From the NCBI GenBank assembly GCA_024742575.1, contig JANSYF010000017.1, forward strand, positions 1 through 53,402: DNA of 53,402 bases. Direction: 5' to 3'. The stretch comes from Paracoccaceae bacterium. Its GTDB lineage: Bacteria; Pseudomonadota; Alphaproteobacteria; Rhodobacterales; Rhodobacteraceae. Position numbers and translations under genes: made by a program. Shown piece by piece: positions 30,043-40,135 of this stretch. The stretch's first letter is position 1; every line of letters starts with the position of its first letter. Under the pieces are notes generated by a model. It made no database searches. It was not told where the DNA came from and saw only the letters and a list, made by a program, of their open reading frames with translations.

Positions 30043-31388
30043 TGCGTCACCTCCTTGGCCGTCCGGAGAAATCCGGTCACGGCATTGTCACGGTCGAATA
30101 CCTCTTTCGCAGCGGCGATGATTTCCTCGGGTGTGATCGATTGCAGGATGTCCGGCCACGCATGCACGTCCTCAATCGTCAGACCAGAGGTCAGCGCCGC
30201 ACCGTAGCGACGCGCCAAAGAGTTAGAGCTGTCGAGTTCATAGACCTGCGCTGCGCGCAGTTGGAACTTGATGCGATCAAGCTGTACGGGATCGACTCCC
30301 GTCTCGATGAACTCAGCGACCACGCGATCCATATCGGCTTCCGCCTCTTCAAGGGTGACGCCCTGCGCTGGCACGTTCACGACACCAAAGGTCGTGTCGT
30401 CAAGAGACAGGCCACTGTAGAACGCCCCGGCATAGACCGCGCGCTTTTCCTCGAATTGCAGTTTTTGCGGCATCACGGCTGTTTGCGATCCGCCAAGAAC
30501 CTCTGCCAACAACGTCAATGCCGCCGCAGTACGTTGGTCACCCGGATCACGTTCAGGCGCGAGATAAGTGCGCATCACATAAGGCTGAGCCACACGCGGG
30601 TCTTCAAAAGAAATTCGACGCTCGGCCATTTGCGGTGGTTCAGAGCGACGCACCCGTTCAGGCAGCGCTTCGTTACGCGGAATTGGGCCATAATGCTCTT
30701 GCGCCAGCGCGAGAACTTCGTCGGGCAGGACATCGCCTGCGACCACCAAAACGGCGTTGTTCGGTGAATAATACTGCTCGTAGTATGCCAGCGCATCATC
30801 AAGATCGAGGTTCACCATCTCGTGTCGCCAACCGATGATCGGGGTGCCGTAGGGGTGATTGAGGTATTGCGCCGCCATCCGTTGTTCGCGGAACAGCGAA
30901 CCGGGGTCGTTTTCCACGCGCTGGTTGCGTTCTTCGATGATCACGTCCCGCTCGGTCAGGATGTCTTCGCGGTCAAGCTGGATATTCTTCATCCGGTCTG
31001 CTTCCATTTCCATCATCAGACCCAACCGATCTGCCGCGATACGCTGGAAATAAGCGGTATAGTCAAAACTGGTAAACGCGTTGTCGGTACCGCCGTTGGC
31101 TTTGACCGTTTCGCTGAATTCACCGGGGGCCAGTTTTTCGGTTCCTTTGAAAAGAAGATGTTCAAGGAAATGTGCGACGCCTGACACGCCGGGCTGTTCG
31201 TCTGCTGATCCGCCGCGATACCACACCATATGCACAACGGCTGGCGCTCTGTGGTCTTCGATCACCACCACATCCATTCCGTTCTCAAGCTGGAAAGTGG
31301 TGACCTGATCTTCGATCGTGTCCGCACGCAAAGGCGCGGCTGCTAGAAAGCACGCCCCGGTCAGGGCAATCAGGCGACGCATCGGCAA
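30039..31388 (-). CDS. M16 family zinc metallopeptidase (active subunit)
   Basis: This 449-residue periplasmic peptidase has a signal peptide (LIALTGACFLAAAPLRA) and the M16 zinc motif HFLEH (73-77), with the distal glutamate in EERNQRVEND. M16 enzymes degrade or process extended peptides in a closed chamber; this one is exported, so it probably clears periplasmic peptides. It forms a two-gene operon with the inactive partner downstream (4-base overlap). Confidence 0.93.
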   Translation of the reverse strand: MPMRRLIALTGACFLAAAPLRADTIEDQVTTFQLENGMDVVVIEDHRAPAVVHMVWYRGGSADEQPGVSGVAHFLEHLLFKGTEKLAPGEFSETVKANGGTDNAFTSFDYTAYFQRIAADRLGLMMEMEADRMKNIQLDREDILTERDVIIEERNQRVENDPGSLFREQRMAAQYLNHPYGTPIIGWRHEMVNLDLDDALAYYEQYYSPNNAVLVVAGDVLPDEVLALAQEHYGPIPRNEALPERVRRSEPPQMAERRISFEDPRVAQPYVMRTYLAPERDPGDQRTAAALTLLAEVLGGSQTAVMPQKLQFEEKRAVYAGAFYSGLSLDDTTFGVVNVPAQGVTLEEAEADMDRVVAEFIETGVDPVQLDRIKFQLRAAQVYELDSSNSLARRYGAALTSGLTIEDVHAWPDILQSITPEEIIAAAKEVFDRDNAVTGFLRTAKEVTQ

Positions 31389-31485
31389 TACTCCTCGTTT
31401 TGAAGTAAGGTACGATGCGCATCGCTAACTTCAAGCTTTCCAACAGTTTTGTGAGCTGTCCCGGTGGCGGGCGCAAACGCCTGTA

Positions 31486-32013
31486 TCAGCGGGGTGGGGC
31501 CGATGGTGTCAGTGCTCCTGCCCGACGCGCCGCTTCGAGAGTGGCATACGGATCAAGCGCCTGATTGCGGTAGATGCGGTTATACGTGTCTTCGGGAACC
31601 AGTCGCCAATTGAACAGTGACCGCCGTTCGCGAAACTCTTGATCCGCAGTCGCAAGCTGCTCGCGGATGCTTGGGTCACGTCCAAAACGCGACACCCGCG
31701 CGACCAGCGCCTGATCGCCAGCACCGATGCCTGTCTGCACATCAAGCCGCGATGGCGCGCCACCAAGAACCGCAACCGCATCCTTCAAAGGTGTCTGATC
31801 CGTCCGATTGGCACCGCCCGGTGTCGGGGTTGGCAACTCGGCAAGGCTTTCGGGCGCTTGCAAAGGTTTCGGCGGAACGATCGAGAACTCTTCCGGCGTG
31901 CCAGTCGGATTGCGCAATTGGCGCAGATTGGTGTCACGATCCGCCGTGTCCTGACGGGACCCGCATGCGGTCAAAGCCACAAGTGCCAGTATGATTAATG
32001 CGCGCGGCATCAT
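31486..32013 (-). CDS. DUF3035 family lipoprotein
   Basis: This 175-residue protein starts MMPRALIILALVALTAC; the lipobox LTAC puts the lipidated cysteine at about residue 17. The mature part is proline-rich (NPTGTPEEFSIVPPKPLQAPESLAELPTPTPG), then helical, with DPSIREQLATADQEFRERRSLFNW. It matches the DUF3035 family, small alphaproteobacterial lipoproteins of unknown role. The ATG at 32013 is chosen because the frame extension to 32043 would put arginines before the signal without a ribosome-binding site. It lies 59 bases downstream of lspA, whose product would process it. Confidence 0.78.
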   Translation of the reverse strand: MMPRALIILALVALTACGSRQDTADRDTNLRQLRNPTGTPEEFSIVPPKPLQAPESLAELPTPTPGGANRTDQTPLKDAVAVLGGAPSRLDVQTGIGAGDQALVARVSRFGRDPSIREQLATADQEFRERRSLFNWRLVPEDTYNRIYRNQALDPYATLEAARRAGALTPSAPPR

Positions 32014-32072
32014 GTTGTCTGCCCGCCTCCGTAGTCGCCTCATCTCTGCTTTAGCGTATCAAGCCGCACTCG

Positions 32073-32543
32073 TCACGAGGCGTTTTTACCGCCCGAGAAA
32101 AGCGCGAGCCCAATTGCCCCAAGAAACACAGATATGTCCGCGACATTAAAGGCATAAGGATTGCTAAAACCGCAACAGGACATGTTTAGAAAATCCGCAA
32201 CCGCGCCATAAAGCAAGCGATCCACAACATTACCAAGCGCACCGCCAATCAACAGCCCAGCAAAGATCAATCCCGTGCGCCCTGGCGGATCGCGGCGCAT
32301 CCAGACCAGCACGAACAGGACAATCCCCAATGCAACCGAGATCAGGACCCAACGGGTCCAATCCGCCTGTCCCGACAACAGGCCGAAATTAATGCCTGTA
32401 TTCCACGCCATGCGAAAATTCAGATAGGGCGGAAACACGTCGATGGCCCCGACGCGGGCAAGATCCATCACATGCACCACCAACCATTTGGTCAGTTGAT
32501 CCAGAAGAAAGACTGCCGCCGCGACGATGGCCACCAGACGCAT
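32073..32543 (-). CDS. lspA: Lipoprotein signal peptidase (signal peptidase II)
   Basis: This 156-residue inner-membrane aspartyl protease cleaves prolipoprotein signal peptides before the lipidated cysteine. It has four predicted helices. The catalytic aspartates are D117 (GAVADFLN) and D136 (FNVADISV), with the conserved NTGINFG (48-54) and [10 protein letters not shown] (100-109). Length is normal. It lies 45 bases downstream of purH and just before a lipoprotein gene, on the same strand. Confidence 0.95.
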   Translation of the reverse strand: MRLVAIVAAAVFLLDQLTKWLVVHVMDLARVGAIDVFPPYLNFRMAWNTGINFGLLSGQADWTRWVLISVALGIVLFVLVWMRRDPPGRTGLIFAGLLIGGALGNVVDRLLYGAVADFLNMSCCGFSNPYAFNVADISVFLGAIGLALFSGGKNAS

Positions 32544-32588
32544 GTTGTCTCCTATGCCCTGCTCCGGAATTTTACCGGATGGTCAAAT

Positions 32589-34178
32589 TCAGTGCCGGAA
32601 GTGGCGCATCCCCGTCAGCACCATTGCCAGACCAGCGTCATCCGCCGCTTTGATCACTTCGTCATCGCGCATCGACCCGCCCGGCTGAATGACGCAGGAC
32701 GCGCCAGCCGCTGCCGCTTCGAGCAAACCATCGGCAAACGGGAAGAACGCATCGGACGCCACCGCGCTGCCTTTGGTCAACGGTTCCGGCAGGCCCAGCG
32801 CCTCGGCCATGCGTTCGGCCTTTTTGGCGGCAATCAGGGCGCTGTCCAGACGGCTCATTTGGCCCGCGCCGACACCCACGGTCGCACCATCCTTGACGTA
32901 GACGATGGCGTTCGATTTCACGTGTTTCGCCACAGTCCAGGCGAACAGCAAATCGCGCATCTGCTCATTTGTCGGTGCGATTTTGGTCACGACCTTGAGG
33001 TCATCAAGGTTGATCCGGCCATTGTCTCGGTTCTGCACGAGGATACCACCCGACACCTGTTTCCACGCCGTTCCCGGCTCTGCGGTGTTGGCCAAACCCG
33101 GCGCTGTCAGCAGGCGCAGATTTTTTTTCTTGGCGAACACATCTTTCGCGTCCTGATGCGCACCGGGGGCGATGACCACCTCTGTGAAGATTTCGGCAAT
33201 CGCTTCGGCAGTTTCGCCGTCCAGTGTCGAGTTCAGCGCAACAATCCCGCCAAACGCAGACGTCCGGTCACAGTCAAAAGCCTTCTGGTACGCCTCTTTC
33301 AGCGTCCGACCTGTCGCCACACCGCAAGGGTTGGCGTGTTTGATGATCGCACAGGCAAACCCGTCTTTCGGCAGGAATTCCGACACCAGTTCAAACGCCG
33401 CATCTGTGTCGTTGATGTTGTTGTAGCTGAGTTCCTTGCCCTGCAATTGCGTCGCTGTGGCAACACCCGGACGGGCAGAACCATCGTGGTAGAACGACGC
33501 GCCTTGATGCGGGTTTTCACCATAACGCAACGGTTGGGCCAGCGTGCCTGCAAACACGCGGCGGCGCGGGGTATCTTCACCGATGGCACCGGCCATCCAT
33601 GTGCTGACGGCGGCATCATAAGCGCCGGTTCGGGCATAGGCGATCTGGGCCAAACGCTGGCGGAACGCCAGCGTGGTCTGGCCGTCATTGGCGTCAAGTT
33701 CAGCCAGCAGCGCATCGTAATCTTCCACATCGACCACTGTGGTCACAAAGGCGTGGTTTTTTGCAGATGCACGGATCATCGCGGGGCCGCCGATGTCGAT
33801 ATTTTCGATGCAGGTGTTATAGTCAGCGCCCTTGGCGACGGTTTCCTCGAACGGGTACAGGTTCACCACCAAGAGGTCGATCGGGCCAATTCCATGTTCG
33901 GTCATCGCCGCGACGTGGTCGTCATTGTCGCGCAGCGCAAGCAGACCGCCATGCACCATCGGGTGCAGCGTCTTGACACGGCCATCCATCATTTCGGGAA
34001 AGCCCGTCACCTCGGCCACGTCCTTTACGGGCACTCCCGCATCGCGCAGTGTCTTGGCCGACCCACCTGTGGACAACAGTTCCACGCCGCGCGCATCCAG
34101 CGCCTTGGCAAGATCAACAAGTCCGGTCTTGTCAGAAACAGACAGAAGCGCACGGCGGAGGGGGGCGAGATTGGTCAT
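32589..34178 (-). CDS. purH: Bifunctional AICAR formyltransferase / IMP cyclohydrolase
   Basis: This 529-residue enzyme does the last two steps of IMP synthesis: formylation of AICAR with 10-formyl-THF, then ring closure. The N-terminal cyclohydrolase part begins [20 protein letters not shown] and has STGGSAKTL and DGRVKTLHP. The formyltransferase part (about 200-529) has KHANPCGVA and ends in the family motif [10 protein letters not shown]. The ATG at 34178 gives the family start; the frame extends 94 codons further upstream only as an artefact over the heparinase gene end. It lies 22 bases after that gene. Confidence 0.96.
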   Translation of the reverse strand: MTNLAPLRRALLSVSDKTGLVDLAKALDARGVELLSTGGSAKTLRDAGVPVKDVAEVTGFPEMMDGRVKTLHPMVHGGLLALRDNDDHVAAMTEHGIGPIDLLVVNLYPFEETVAKGADYNTCIENIDIGGPAMIRASAKNHAFVTTVVDVEDYDALLAELDANDGQTTLAFRQRLAQIAYARTGAYDAAVSTWMAGAIGEDTPRRRVFAGTLAQPLRYGENPHQGASFYHDGSARPGVATATQLQGKELSYNNINDTDAAFELVSEFLPKDGFACAIIKHANPCGVATGRTLKEAYQKAFDCDRTSAFGGIVALNSTLDGETAEAIAEIFTEVVIAPGAHQDAKDVFAKKKNLRLLTAPGLANTAEPGTAWKQVSGGILVQNRDNGRINLDDLKVVTKIAPTNEQMRDLLFAWTVAKHVKSNAIVYVKDGATVGVGAGQMSRLDSALIAAKKAERMAEALGLPEPLTKGSAVASDAFFPFADGLLEAAAAGASCVIQPGGSMRDDEVIKAADDAGLAMVLTGMRHFRH

Positions 34179-34200
34179 GACAGCGATAAGTCCCAGATGT

Positions 34201-35952
34201 TCAGTTCTGCAGCTCTGTCGCATCGTCCTGAACAAGGTCTCGCACCGCAACGGCGGTTTCCTGAGCCTTCGCCAGCGACCAGCGAACGCGGGTCGCATAC
34301 TCCATTGCGCGGGCAGATAAAACGATCTGTTTCGTCGCGCGGGGCCGCAATCTGCCTTTTTCGAGATAAACTGACGGCTCCAGCGCAAGATCGCAGTTGC
34401 CTTCAAAGCGAAACACCCAGATCTCGCCGCTGCGCAACGCCATGCTGACAGCGTTTCCATTCATGTCGATGGCGGTGTCGACCTCGGGGTGCAAATGGAA
34501 ACGGATGTCAAAGGGAACCCCCGTCAAACGGCTGTCTTCGATCTTTTGATCGAACCGTGCCTTGCTTGGCGTATCAAGCGCGATCAGCAGGTCTTCCCCT
34601 ACGATCCCGCGCCCGTCAAAGGTCACTTCGAGGATGCGGGCATGGGTTAACCCGTGCGATTTGAGGTAGCCGTCATGCCCGCCTTCAAACCTGACTCCAT
34701 CGGTCGCCCGAGACATTTCGACAGGCACATCCTTGGGTATGTCGTCAAGAAGTTCCCGTTCAATGGGCCCCATCCGCGACGTGCTGCCCAGCCGCGAGCT
34801 TGAGAATCCATCAAGGCATAACGTGGAATGCGATGGTGTCGCACGCCCAGCGCGGCGCCAGTCCTCGCCAAAGGTCGAACCTGATCCACAATTGACGATC
34901 AACGGTCGCCGCCCCGAGGTCAGCTCAAATGCGAGGGTCGAGGCATGCGCATTGAAACTGGCTTGCCCGCTTGGCGGTGCCGCCGCATCGACCACCATCG
35001 TTGTGCGTCCAGCCGACAGACGGGCATACCCCATGGCCAATCCTTTGGCAGCTTGTGCTTTGGTTCCTGCCGCAGCTAGCGCCGTGTCCAATCGGCCTTC
35101 AACTCCGCGGCCGCCACCGTGAAACCGCGCGAGGCCCCCATCAGCATGTCGCAAGGCACGCAAGGTCGGAACGATCCGGTTGATCGCCTGAATATGCGCC
35201 ACTTCCGGCGACCGTGCTGTTTCTTCAAGCGCATCACGCGCCCAGATCAAAAGCGTGCAGACTTCCAGCAACTCTTCAGGATTACGGGTCGGTATGCCTC
35301 CGGCGTCGTTAATCTGACGCGCGCATTCCTGACCCAAAGCCTTGATCGCAGGGTCAGCCTGCGACTCCATTCCTTGCAGGGACAGCCCGGCCGAGATCAG
35401 CCCAGTCAATGCTTCAAACCGCGGCAATCCCGGAGTTGAACTGTGCCAACGGCGATTCAGAAAGATTGTCTGCTGTGCGATCGACCGAAAGAATGCGTGA
35501 GACTGTTCAGGGCTACAGCCGCTGAGAACAAAGATTGCATGGTGCAGCCACCGAATGACCCGCCGACCCGCCAGCTCGGGCGTCCAGCCCGGACCAGTGC
35601 CGTTTCCATAACGTTCAATCCACTCGAACAACCAGCTTTGCGCGGTCTTTCGTGTCGCTGCGTCACCGACGCTGGCCATATCATCAAGCCATACGAAACC
35701 ATGGATTTCCTCAAGAAATACGTCATCAGGCGGTTTGATATCCCAAAGGATCGCGCCAGGCGCTTCCACCAAATGCCCCGCAAAAAGAAGATTGCCCGCG
35801 GTTAGTTGCCGCCCGCGCGCGTACGACCCGACAGTTCTGGGCTCAGGTTGAGCAACAAAAGCGGTTGCGGGCTTGGCACGCGCTGACAATCGTGCGTGAA
35901 CACGGTTCAAAAGCCGGGCCTGCGCCCGTTTTGCGGCGTCCAGTCGGAACAT
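34201..35952 (-). CDS. Heparinase II/III family protein
   Basis: This 583-residue protein has an alpha-helical toroid-like first half (about 60-330) and a beta-sandwich second half with the heparinase II/III pattern ([22 protein letters not shown], then [15 protein letters not shown]). Such enzymes are polysaccharide lyases for acidic glycans. There is no signal peptide, so if the start is right it works in the cytoplasm or leaves by another route. The ATG at 35952 has AGAGG 8 bases upstream; a TTG at 35982 in frame is weaker. It sits between rsmB and purH without other polysaccharide genes, so its substrate is unknown. Confidence 0.82.
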   Translation of the reverse strand: MFRLDAAKRAQARLLNRVHARLSARAKPATAFVAQPEPRTVGSYARGRQLTAGNLLFAGHLVEAPGAILWDIKPPDDVFLEEIHGFVWLDDMASVGDAATRKTAQSWLFEWIERYGNGTGPGWTPELAGRRVIRWLHHAIFVLSGCSPEQSHAFFRSIAQQTIFLNRRWHSSTPGLPRFEALTGLISAGLSLQGMESQADPAIKALGQECARQINDAGGIPTRNPEELLEVCTLLIWARDALEETARSPEVAHIQAINRIVPTLRALRHADGGLARFHGGGRGVEGRLDTALAAAGTKAQAAKGLAMGYARLSAGRTTMVVDAAAPPSGQASFNAHASTLAFELTSGRRPLIVNCGSGSTFGEDWRRAGRATPSHSTLCLDGFSSSRLGSTSRMGPIERELLDDIPKDVPVEMSRATDGVRFEGGHDGYLKSHGLTHARILEVTFDGRGIVGEDLLIALDTPSKARFDQKIEDSRLTGVPFDIRFHLHPEVDTAIDMNGNAVSMALRSGEIWVFRFEGNCDLALEPSVYLEKGRLRPRATKQIVLSARAMEYATRVRWSLAKAQETAVAVRDLVQDDATELQN

Positions 35953-36037
35953 CTGCTCTGCCTCTGTCTTGCGTTTGCGCAAGTTTTCTTATGCAGACAC
36001 CATACCGCTGAGATCGCATCGAGTCACGGTGCAATTG

Positions 36038-37318
36038 TCACGCTGGCGATGGTTTGCCTTTGCGCTGCACGCGCGCCATGTAAAATCCGTCCATGCCACC
36101 AGCTTCGGACCAGTAGTCTGGCCGCAGACGCACACCGCCTTCTGGGCTGATCCACGCTGGATCAAGTCCAACGGCATCAGCGGTTCTGATTTCGAAATCG
36201 TCATCCTGTGACAAAAGCCATTTCATCTGATCCTCGCCTTCCTCGCGCAAGAGGCTGCAAGTGCAATAGACCAGTGTTCCGTGTGGTTCGAGCTGTTGCA
36301 AAGCGCGAGTGATCAAGGCGCGTTGCAATTTCACCAATTCGTCGATCCCGGTTTGGGTTTTGACGTAAGGCAAGTCCGGGTGTCGTCGGATTGTACCTGT
36401 CGCGGAACAGGGTGCATCCAGCAAAATCGCGTCAAACAGACCGTCGTCGTAGGTTAGCGCATCGGCGACAACGGTCTTGGCCGTCAGTTTGGTCCGTTCG
36501 AGGTTTTCGATAAGACGCGCCATGCGGGCTTCGGAAATATCTAGCGCGGTAACATCCGCACCCTTTGCGGCAAGCTGCATCGTCTTGCCACCTGGCGCGG
36601 CGCAAATGTCGAGCACCCGTTTCCCTGCGACGTCTCCAAGTAATTGAACAGGCAAAGCCGCCGCTGCGTCCTGCACCCACCAGTCACCAGAATCGAAGCC
36701 GGGTAAGGCCGAAAGCTGTCCGCGCACGCTCAACCTGACCGATCCAGTGGAAAGGAGAGTGCCGCCCAGCTTTTCCGCCCAGCCTGCAGCATCTAACTTC
36801 ACCGACAAATCAACAGGCGGCGGCACCGCGTGAGCCCGTTCGATCTGTGCGACAACCGGTTTGCTCCACGCTTTGGCCAATTTGGGTCGCAACCATTTCG
36901 GCAGCATCGTGTCGGGGGCAGCTTCCCATGCGGTGGCATCCAGAGAAGTGATCTTGCGCAGAACAGCGTTCACTAACCCCTTCATAGGTGCGGTTTTCTT
37001 GTTGCGGCCCGCTAATTTGACCGCCTCGTTCACCACACCGTGCGCGGCTCCGCCTGTCATGTATTCAACCGTTGCCATGCGCAGCAGGTTCATCACCCGG
37101 AGGGGCGGCTGGCGTTGCAGGTTTGGTGTCAGCAGATGATCCGCGCGACCAAGATAGCGCAATGTCTCTGACATCAGCCGTTGCGCCGTTGCGCGTTCAG
37201 GGGGCGTCAGTTCATGCCAGACAGGATCACTTATGACATCCGACAGCATGCGGCCTTCGCCGATGATTTGGCTTAGCCCATCGAGGGCGACAAGGCGGGG
37301 TGATGCGGGTGCGGGCAA
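36038..37318 (-). CDS. rsmB: 16S rRNA (cytosine-967-C5)-methyltransferase RsmB
   Basis: This 426-residue enzyme has an N-terminal NusB-like RNA-binding domain (about 5-135: LTPPERATAQRLMSETLRYLGRAD, then GGAAHGVVNEAVKLA) and a C-terminal Rossmann methyltransferase domain. SAM motif I is VLDICAAPGGKTMQLA. The two catalytic cysteines lie in DAPCSATG and VYCTCSL. It methylates C967 of 16S rRNA. The TTG start at 37318 is the only plausible one in frame before the first conserved residues, though its ribosome-binding site is weak. It is divergent from the SDHAF4-like gene. Confidence 0.92.
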   Translation of the reverse strand: MPAPASPRLVALDGLSQIIGEGRMLSDVISDPVWHELTPPERATAQRLMSETLRYLGRADHLLTPNLQRQPPLRVMNLLRMATVEYMTGGAAHGVVNEAVKLAGRNKKTAPMKGLVNAVLRKITSLDATAWEAAPDTMLPKWLRPKLAKAWSKPVVAQIERAHAVPPPVDLSVKLDAAGWAEKLGGTLLSTGSVRLSVRGQLSALPGFDSGDWWVQDAAAALPVQLLGDVAGKRVLDICAAPGGKTMQLAAKGADVTALDISEARMARLIENLERTKLTAKTVVADALTYDDGLFDAILLDAPCSATGTIRRHPDLPYVKTQTGIDELVKLQRALITRALQQLEPHGTLVYCTCSLLREEGEDQMKWLLSQDDDFEIRTADAVGLDPAWISPEGGVRLRPDYWSEAGGMDGFYMARVQRKGKPSPA

Positions 37319-37397
37319 GAGGCAATCCTGTGGCGGGCCGGGGTTGTCCCGGACCGGAAGGCGCGTATATCAAAGGCAACAGATATGGAAGACCGCG

Positions 37398-37580
37398 ATG
37401 AGCACTGACACACCCAAAGACCTGCCCCCTGCCGCACAACGCGCCTTGGCCGAAGCGGAAGAGCGCCGCAAAACAGCGGCTGCTGAACAGCCCTTACCCA
37501 AAGAGTTAGGTGGCCGCGACGGGCCGGAGCCCGTGCGCTATGGCGACTGGGAAAAGGGCGGCCTCGCGATCGACTTTTAA
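37398..37580 (+). CDS. DUF1674 protein, SDHAF4-like succinate dehydrogenase assembly factor
   Basis: This 60-residue protein ends with the conserved DUF1674/SDHAF4 motif EPVRYGDWEKGGLAIDF, after a charged, probably disordered first half. Mitochondrial SDHAF4 binds the flavinated SdhA subunit and helps build succinate dehydrogenase; the bacterial role is inferred from that. The ATG at 37398 is the natural start; the open frame reaching back to 37233 overlaps the divergent rsmB gene. No sdh genes lie in the window. Confidence 0.85.
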   Translation: MSTDTPKDLPPAAQRALAEAEERRKTAAAEQPLPKELGGRDGPEPVRYGDWEKGGLAIDF

Positions 37581-37582
37581 GG

Positions 37583-37945
37583 TCAGCGCAGACGGAAATC
37601 CGCAGATTGGCCAGCACCCTGATCGGCGATGAACCGCATCTCTGACCCATTGGCAAGAACTGCCTGGCAGTTATAACCTAGGTCATCACCACCCCAATTC
37701 AGGTCTCGGCAGAAAAAACCATCCTGCCATTTCCATGATCCAGTGACATCCCACGTGGCGCCCCGTCCGGTGATATTGCCGTCGGGCGAAACGGTCAGCC
37801 GAACCAGCGGGCGCGAAAGCGTTTTGCCTTGCACCAAAGACACGAATTCTGACTTGTCCTGCACACGCTTTAATTCCGCAAATGCGGCTTGCGGCAAAGC
37901 GAATGTGAACGCAGCGACTGCGGCGATAGCAAAGCGGTTAGACAT
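37583..37945 (-). CDS. Small secreted protein of unknown function
   Basis: This 120-residue protein has a clear signal peptide (MSNRFAIAAVAAFTFALP, cut after AAFA, about 23) and a compact mature domain of about 97 residues. It contains aromatic and glycine clusters (GSWKWQDGFFCRDLNWGGDDLGYNCQ) and two cysteines, likely a disulfide in the periplasm. I do not recognise a named family. It is convergent with the SDHAF4-like gene, 2 bases apart, and lies downstream of dapB with an 83-base gap on the same strand. Confidence 0.75.
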   Translation of the reverse strand: MSNRFAIAAVAAFTFALPQAAFAELKRVQDKSEFVSLVQGKTLSRPLVRLTVSPDGNITGRGATWDVTGSWKWQDGFFCRDLNWGGDDLGYNCQAVLANGSEMRFIADQGAGQSADFRLR

Positions 37946-38028
37946 GGGATCCTCCGTGCGGGTGACTTGCTTGAAGATACGCAAGAAATGCAGAATTGGA
38001 TCAAGAAGTTCCCATAACGCCTGTGTGA

Positions 38029-38847
38029 TCAGTCGTCAGATAGCCCCAACACGTCGAGCATATCGTATTCCCCCGGTGCTTTATCCTGCCCCCACAGCGC
38101 CGCCTTCAATGCACCACGGGCAAAAAGCGCCCGGTCACTGGCGACGTGCCGCAAGGTGATACGCTCGCCTGCCGCGGCAAACAGCACATCATGTTCGCCC
38201 ACAATGTCACCACCGCGAATAGCGGTAAAACCGATATCGCCGCGTTTGCGCGCACCAGTGATGCCATCGCGCCCGCGATCCGACACATCCCGCAGATCGA
38301 CGCCGCGCCCTTCGGCAGCAGCCTCACCCAGCATCAAAGCGGTGCCAGAGGGCGCATCGACTTTTTGGTTGTGGTGGTACTCGATCACTTCGATGTCGTA
38401 ATCCTCGTCCAGCGCCGCCGCGACCTTGCGCGTCAGCACAGTGAGCAAATTCACACCGAGGCTCATATTGCCTGCTCTGACAACAACAGCATGGCGCGCT
38501 GCGGCTTTGATTTTGGTCAGGTCGTCTTCGGACAAACCCGTCGTGCCGATCACATGCACCGCTCGCGCTTGTGCGGCCAATTCCGCAAACGCCAGTGTCG
38601 CGGCGGGTGCAGTAAAGTCGATTACGGCTTGTGCGCGGGCAAAGCTGTCCAGCGGATCATCTGCTACGATCACACCCATTGCGGCACCGCCCATTGCGGA
38701 ACCCAGATCTTTGCCTACCCAATCATGACCTTCGCGCTCAATAGCCCCGGCAAGGTGCATCCGGGGATGTTTGGCGATCTCGGTGACAAGCATCTGCCCC
38801 ATGCGCCCGGACACTCCGGTCACGACGACCCCGATTTCTTCGCTCAT
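38029..38847 (-). CDS. dapB: 4-hydroxy-tetrahydrodipicolinate reductase
   Basis: This 272-residue enzyme reduces the DapA product with NAD(P)H on the way to diaminopimelate and lysine. The nucleotide-binding loop is [10 protein letters not shown] at the N-terminus. The catalytic/substrate loop is [19 protein letters not shown], with the H-H-N-Q-K and G-T residues of the family. Length is normal. It is divergent from rbfA, 84 bases away. Confidence 0.95.
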   Translation of the reverse strand: MSEEIGVVVTGVSGRMGQMLVTEIAKHPRMHLAGAIEREGHDWVGKDLGSAMGGAAMGVIVADDPLDSFARAQAVIDFTAPAATLAFAELAAQARAVHVIGTTGLSEDDLTKIKAAARHAVVVRAGNMSLGVNLLTVLTRKVAAALDEDYDIEVIEYHHNQKVDAPSGTALMLGEAAAEGRGVDLRDVSDRGRDGITGARKRGDIGFTAIRGGDIVGEHDVLFAAAGERITLRHVASDRALFARGALKAALWGQDKAPGEYDMLDVLGLSDD

Positions 38848-38931
38848 GATATTCTCCGCAAGTGGATTTCCGCCTCAATAGCGGCTGACCCTCCGCTTGG
38901 CAAAGCCCGCCAGACCGCTTATGTGCCAGAT

Positions 38932-39327
38932 ATGGCAAAAAACCGATCTCACAGCTCTGAAGGTCCCAGCCAGCGACAGCTGCGCGTGGGTGAATTGATC
39001 CGCCGGACACTGGCCGATGTGCTGGCGCGCGGAGACATTCATGATCCCGACCTGAACCGCTACTCAATCACCGTGGGCGAAGTGCGCACGTCGCCCGATC
39101 TGCGTGTCGCAACGGCTTATGTTGTCCCGCTTGGCGGCAAGGGCCAAGATGACGTTCTCGAGCTGCTTCACCGCAATCGCAGTGAACTGCGCCGGGCGGT
39201 TTCAAAAAACCTGACTTTGAAGTTCTCGCCAGAACTGCGCTTTAAACTGGATGATACGTTCGACCGAATGGACGATACGCGCCGCATGTTCGAGCAAGAC
39301 GATGTGCGTCGTGACATCGAAAGCTAA
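38932..39327 (+). CDS. rbfA: 30S ribosome-binding factor A
   Basis: This 131-residue KH-fold protein helps mature the 3' side and the central pseudoknot of 16S rRNA. The family start [19 protein letters not shown] and the conserved [19 protein letters not shown] and [17 protein letters not shown] are present. The ATG at 38932 is correct; the longer frame crosses dapB in antisense. Its end overlaps the following secreted glycosidase-like gene by 26 bases. Confidence 0.95.
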   Translation: MAKNRSHSSEGPSQRQLRVGELIRRTLADVLARGDIHDPDLNRYSITVGEVRTSPDLRVATAYVVPLGGKGQDDVLELLHRNRSELRRAVSKNLTLKFSPELRFKLDDTFDRMDDTRRMFEQDDVRRDIES

Positions 39328-40069
39328 AACGGTCCTCACCGCTTTGGGGATGGTTGCCCTTTCGGGTCTGACCGCTCAGGCGGATGTCACCTGCGGCGAA
39401 CGCAGTTTTGACGGTTTGTCGTACACCGCGTGCGAGGTCGATCCGCGGGTTGATGACCTTAGATTGTTCCTTGATGCGCCATCTGGGGAAAAGTTTGGGC
39501 AGTTTTCGACTATTGACGGTGCTCTGGCCGAGCAAGGAAAAACGCTTTCCTTTGGCATGAACGCGGGAATGTATCACGACGACCGATCTCCGGTTGGCCA
39601 TTACATTGAGAATGGCACCGAAATCATGCGCGTGATCCCCAATGCCGGACCCGGTAATTTTGGGCTTCTTCCCAACGGCGTATTCTGCATTCGCGACCAA
39701 CGGGCAGACGTAATCGAAACACTGACCTACGACGCAGACCGTCCCGATTGCCGCTTTGCCACGCAATCCGGACCCATGTTAGTTATAGACGGAGCTCTGC
39801 ATCCCAGGTTCCTCAAAGACAGCGACTCGCGGCACATTCGTAACGGTGTCGGCACATCCGAAGATGGAACGCGCGTGGTTTTTGTCATTTCCGATCAATC
39901 GGTTACGTTTCACGAATTCGGCCGCATCTTCCGAGACGACCTTGGCTTGCCGAACGCGTTGTTTCTGGATGGCAGTGTGTCCCGCTTACATTCCCCGCAA
40001 CTGAACCGGTCGGATTTCGGGCGTTGGCTGGGGCCGATTGTCGGCGTCGTGGCTCCGCTTGATCGCTAG
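39302..40069 (+). CDS. Secreted DUF2233 (phosphodiester glycosidase-like) protein
   Basis: This 255-residue exported protein has a signal peptide ([20 protein letters not shown]) and a DUF2233/NAGPA-like domain: [50 protein letters not shown], and [13 protein letters not shown]. The eukaryotic relative removes GlcNAc from phosphodiester-linked mannose; bacterial members are thought to act on cell-surface glycans, but substrates are unknown. Starts at 39302 (ATG) or 39311 (GTG) both give a functional signal peptide; I take ATG. It overlaps rbfA by 26 bases. Confidence 0.82.
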   Translation: MCVVTSKAKTVLTALGMVALSGLTAQADVTCGERSFDGLSYTACEVDPRVDDLRLFLDAPSGEKFGQFSTIDGALAEQGKTLSFGMNAGMYHDDRSPVGHYIENGTEIMRVIPNAGPGNFGLLPNGVFCIRDQRADVIETLTYDADRPDCRFATQSGPMLVIDGALHPRFLKDSDSRHIRNGVGTSEDGTRVVFVISDQSVTFHEFGRIFRDDLGLPNALFLDGSVSRLHSPQLNRSDFGRWLGPIVGVVAPLDR

Positions 40070-40135
40070 CAGGGTTGCGGTGATGCGCGTGCCGCTCTAC
40101 CTCTCTGCGGCACGACCATTGGCACCGGAGGCCCC

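Noticed and set aside
32472..34448. Plus-strand open frame of 658 codons opposite purH
   Set aside because: Antisense shadow of purH; cysteine/histidine/arginine-rich with no recognisable domain.
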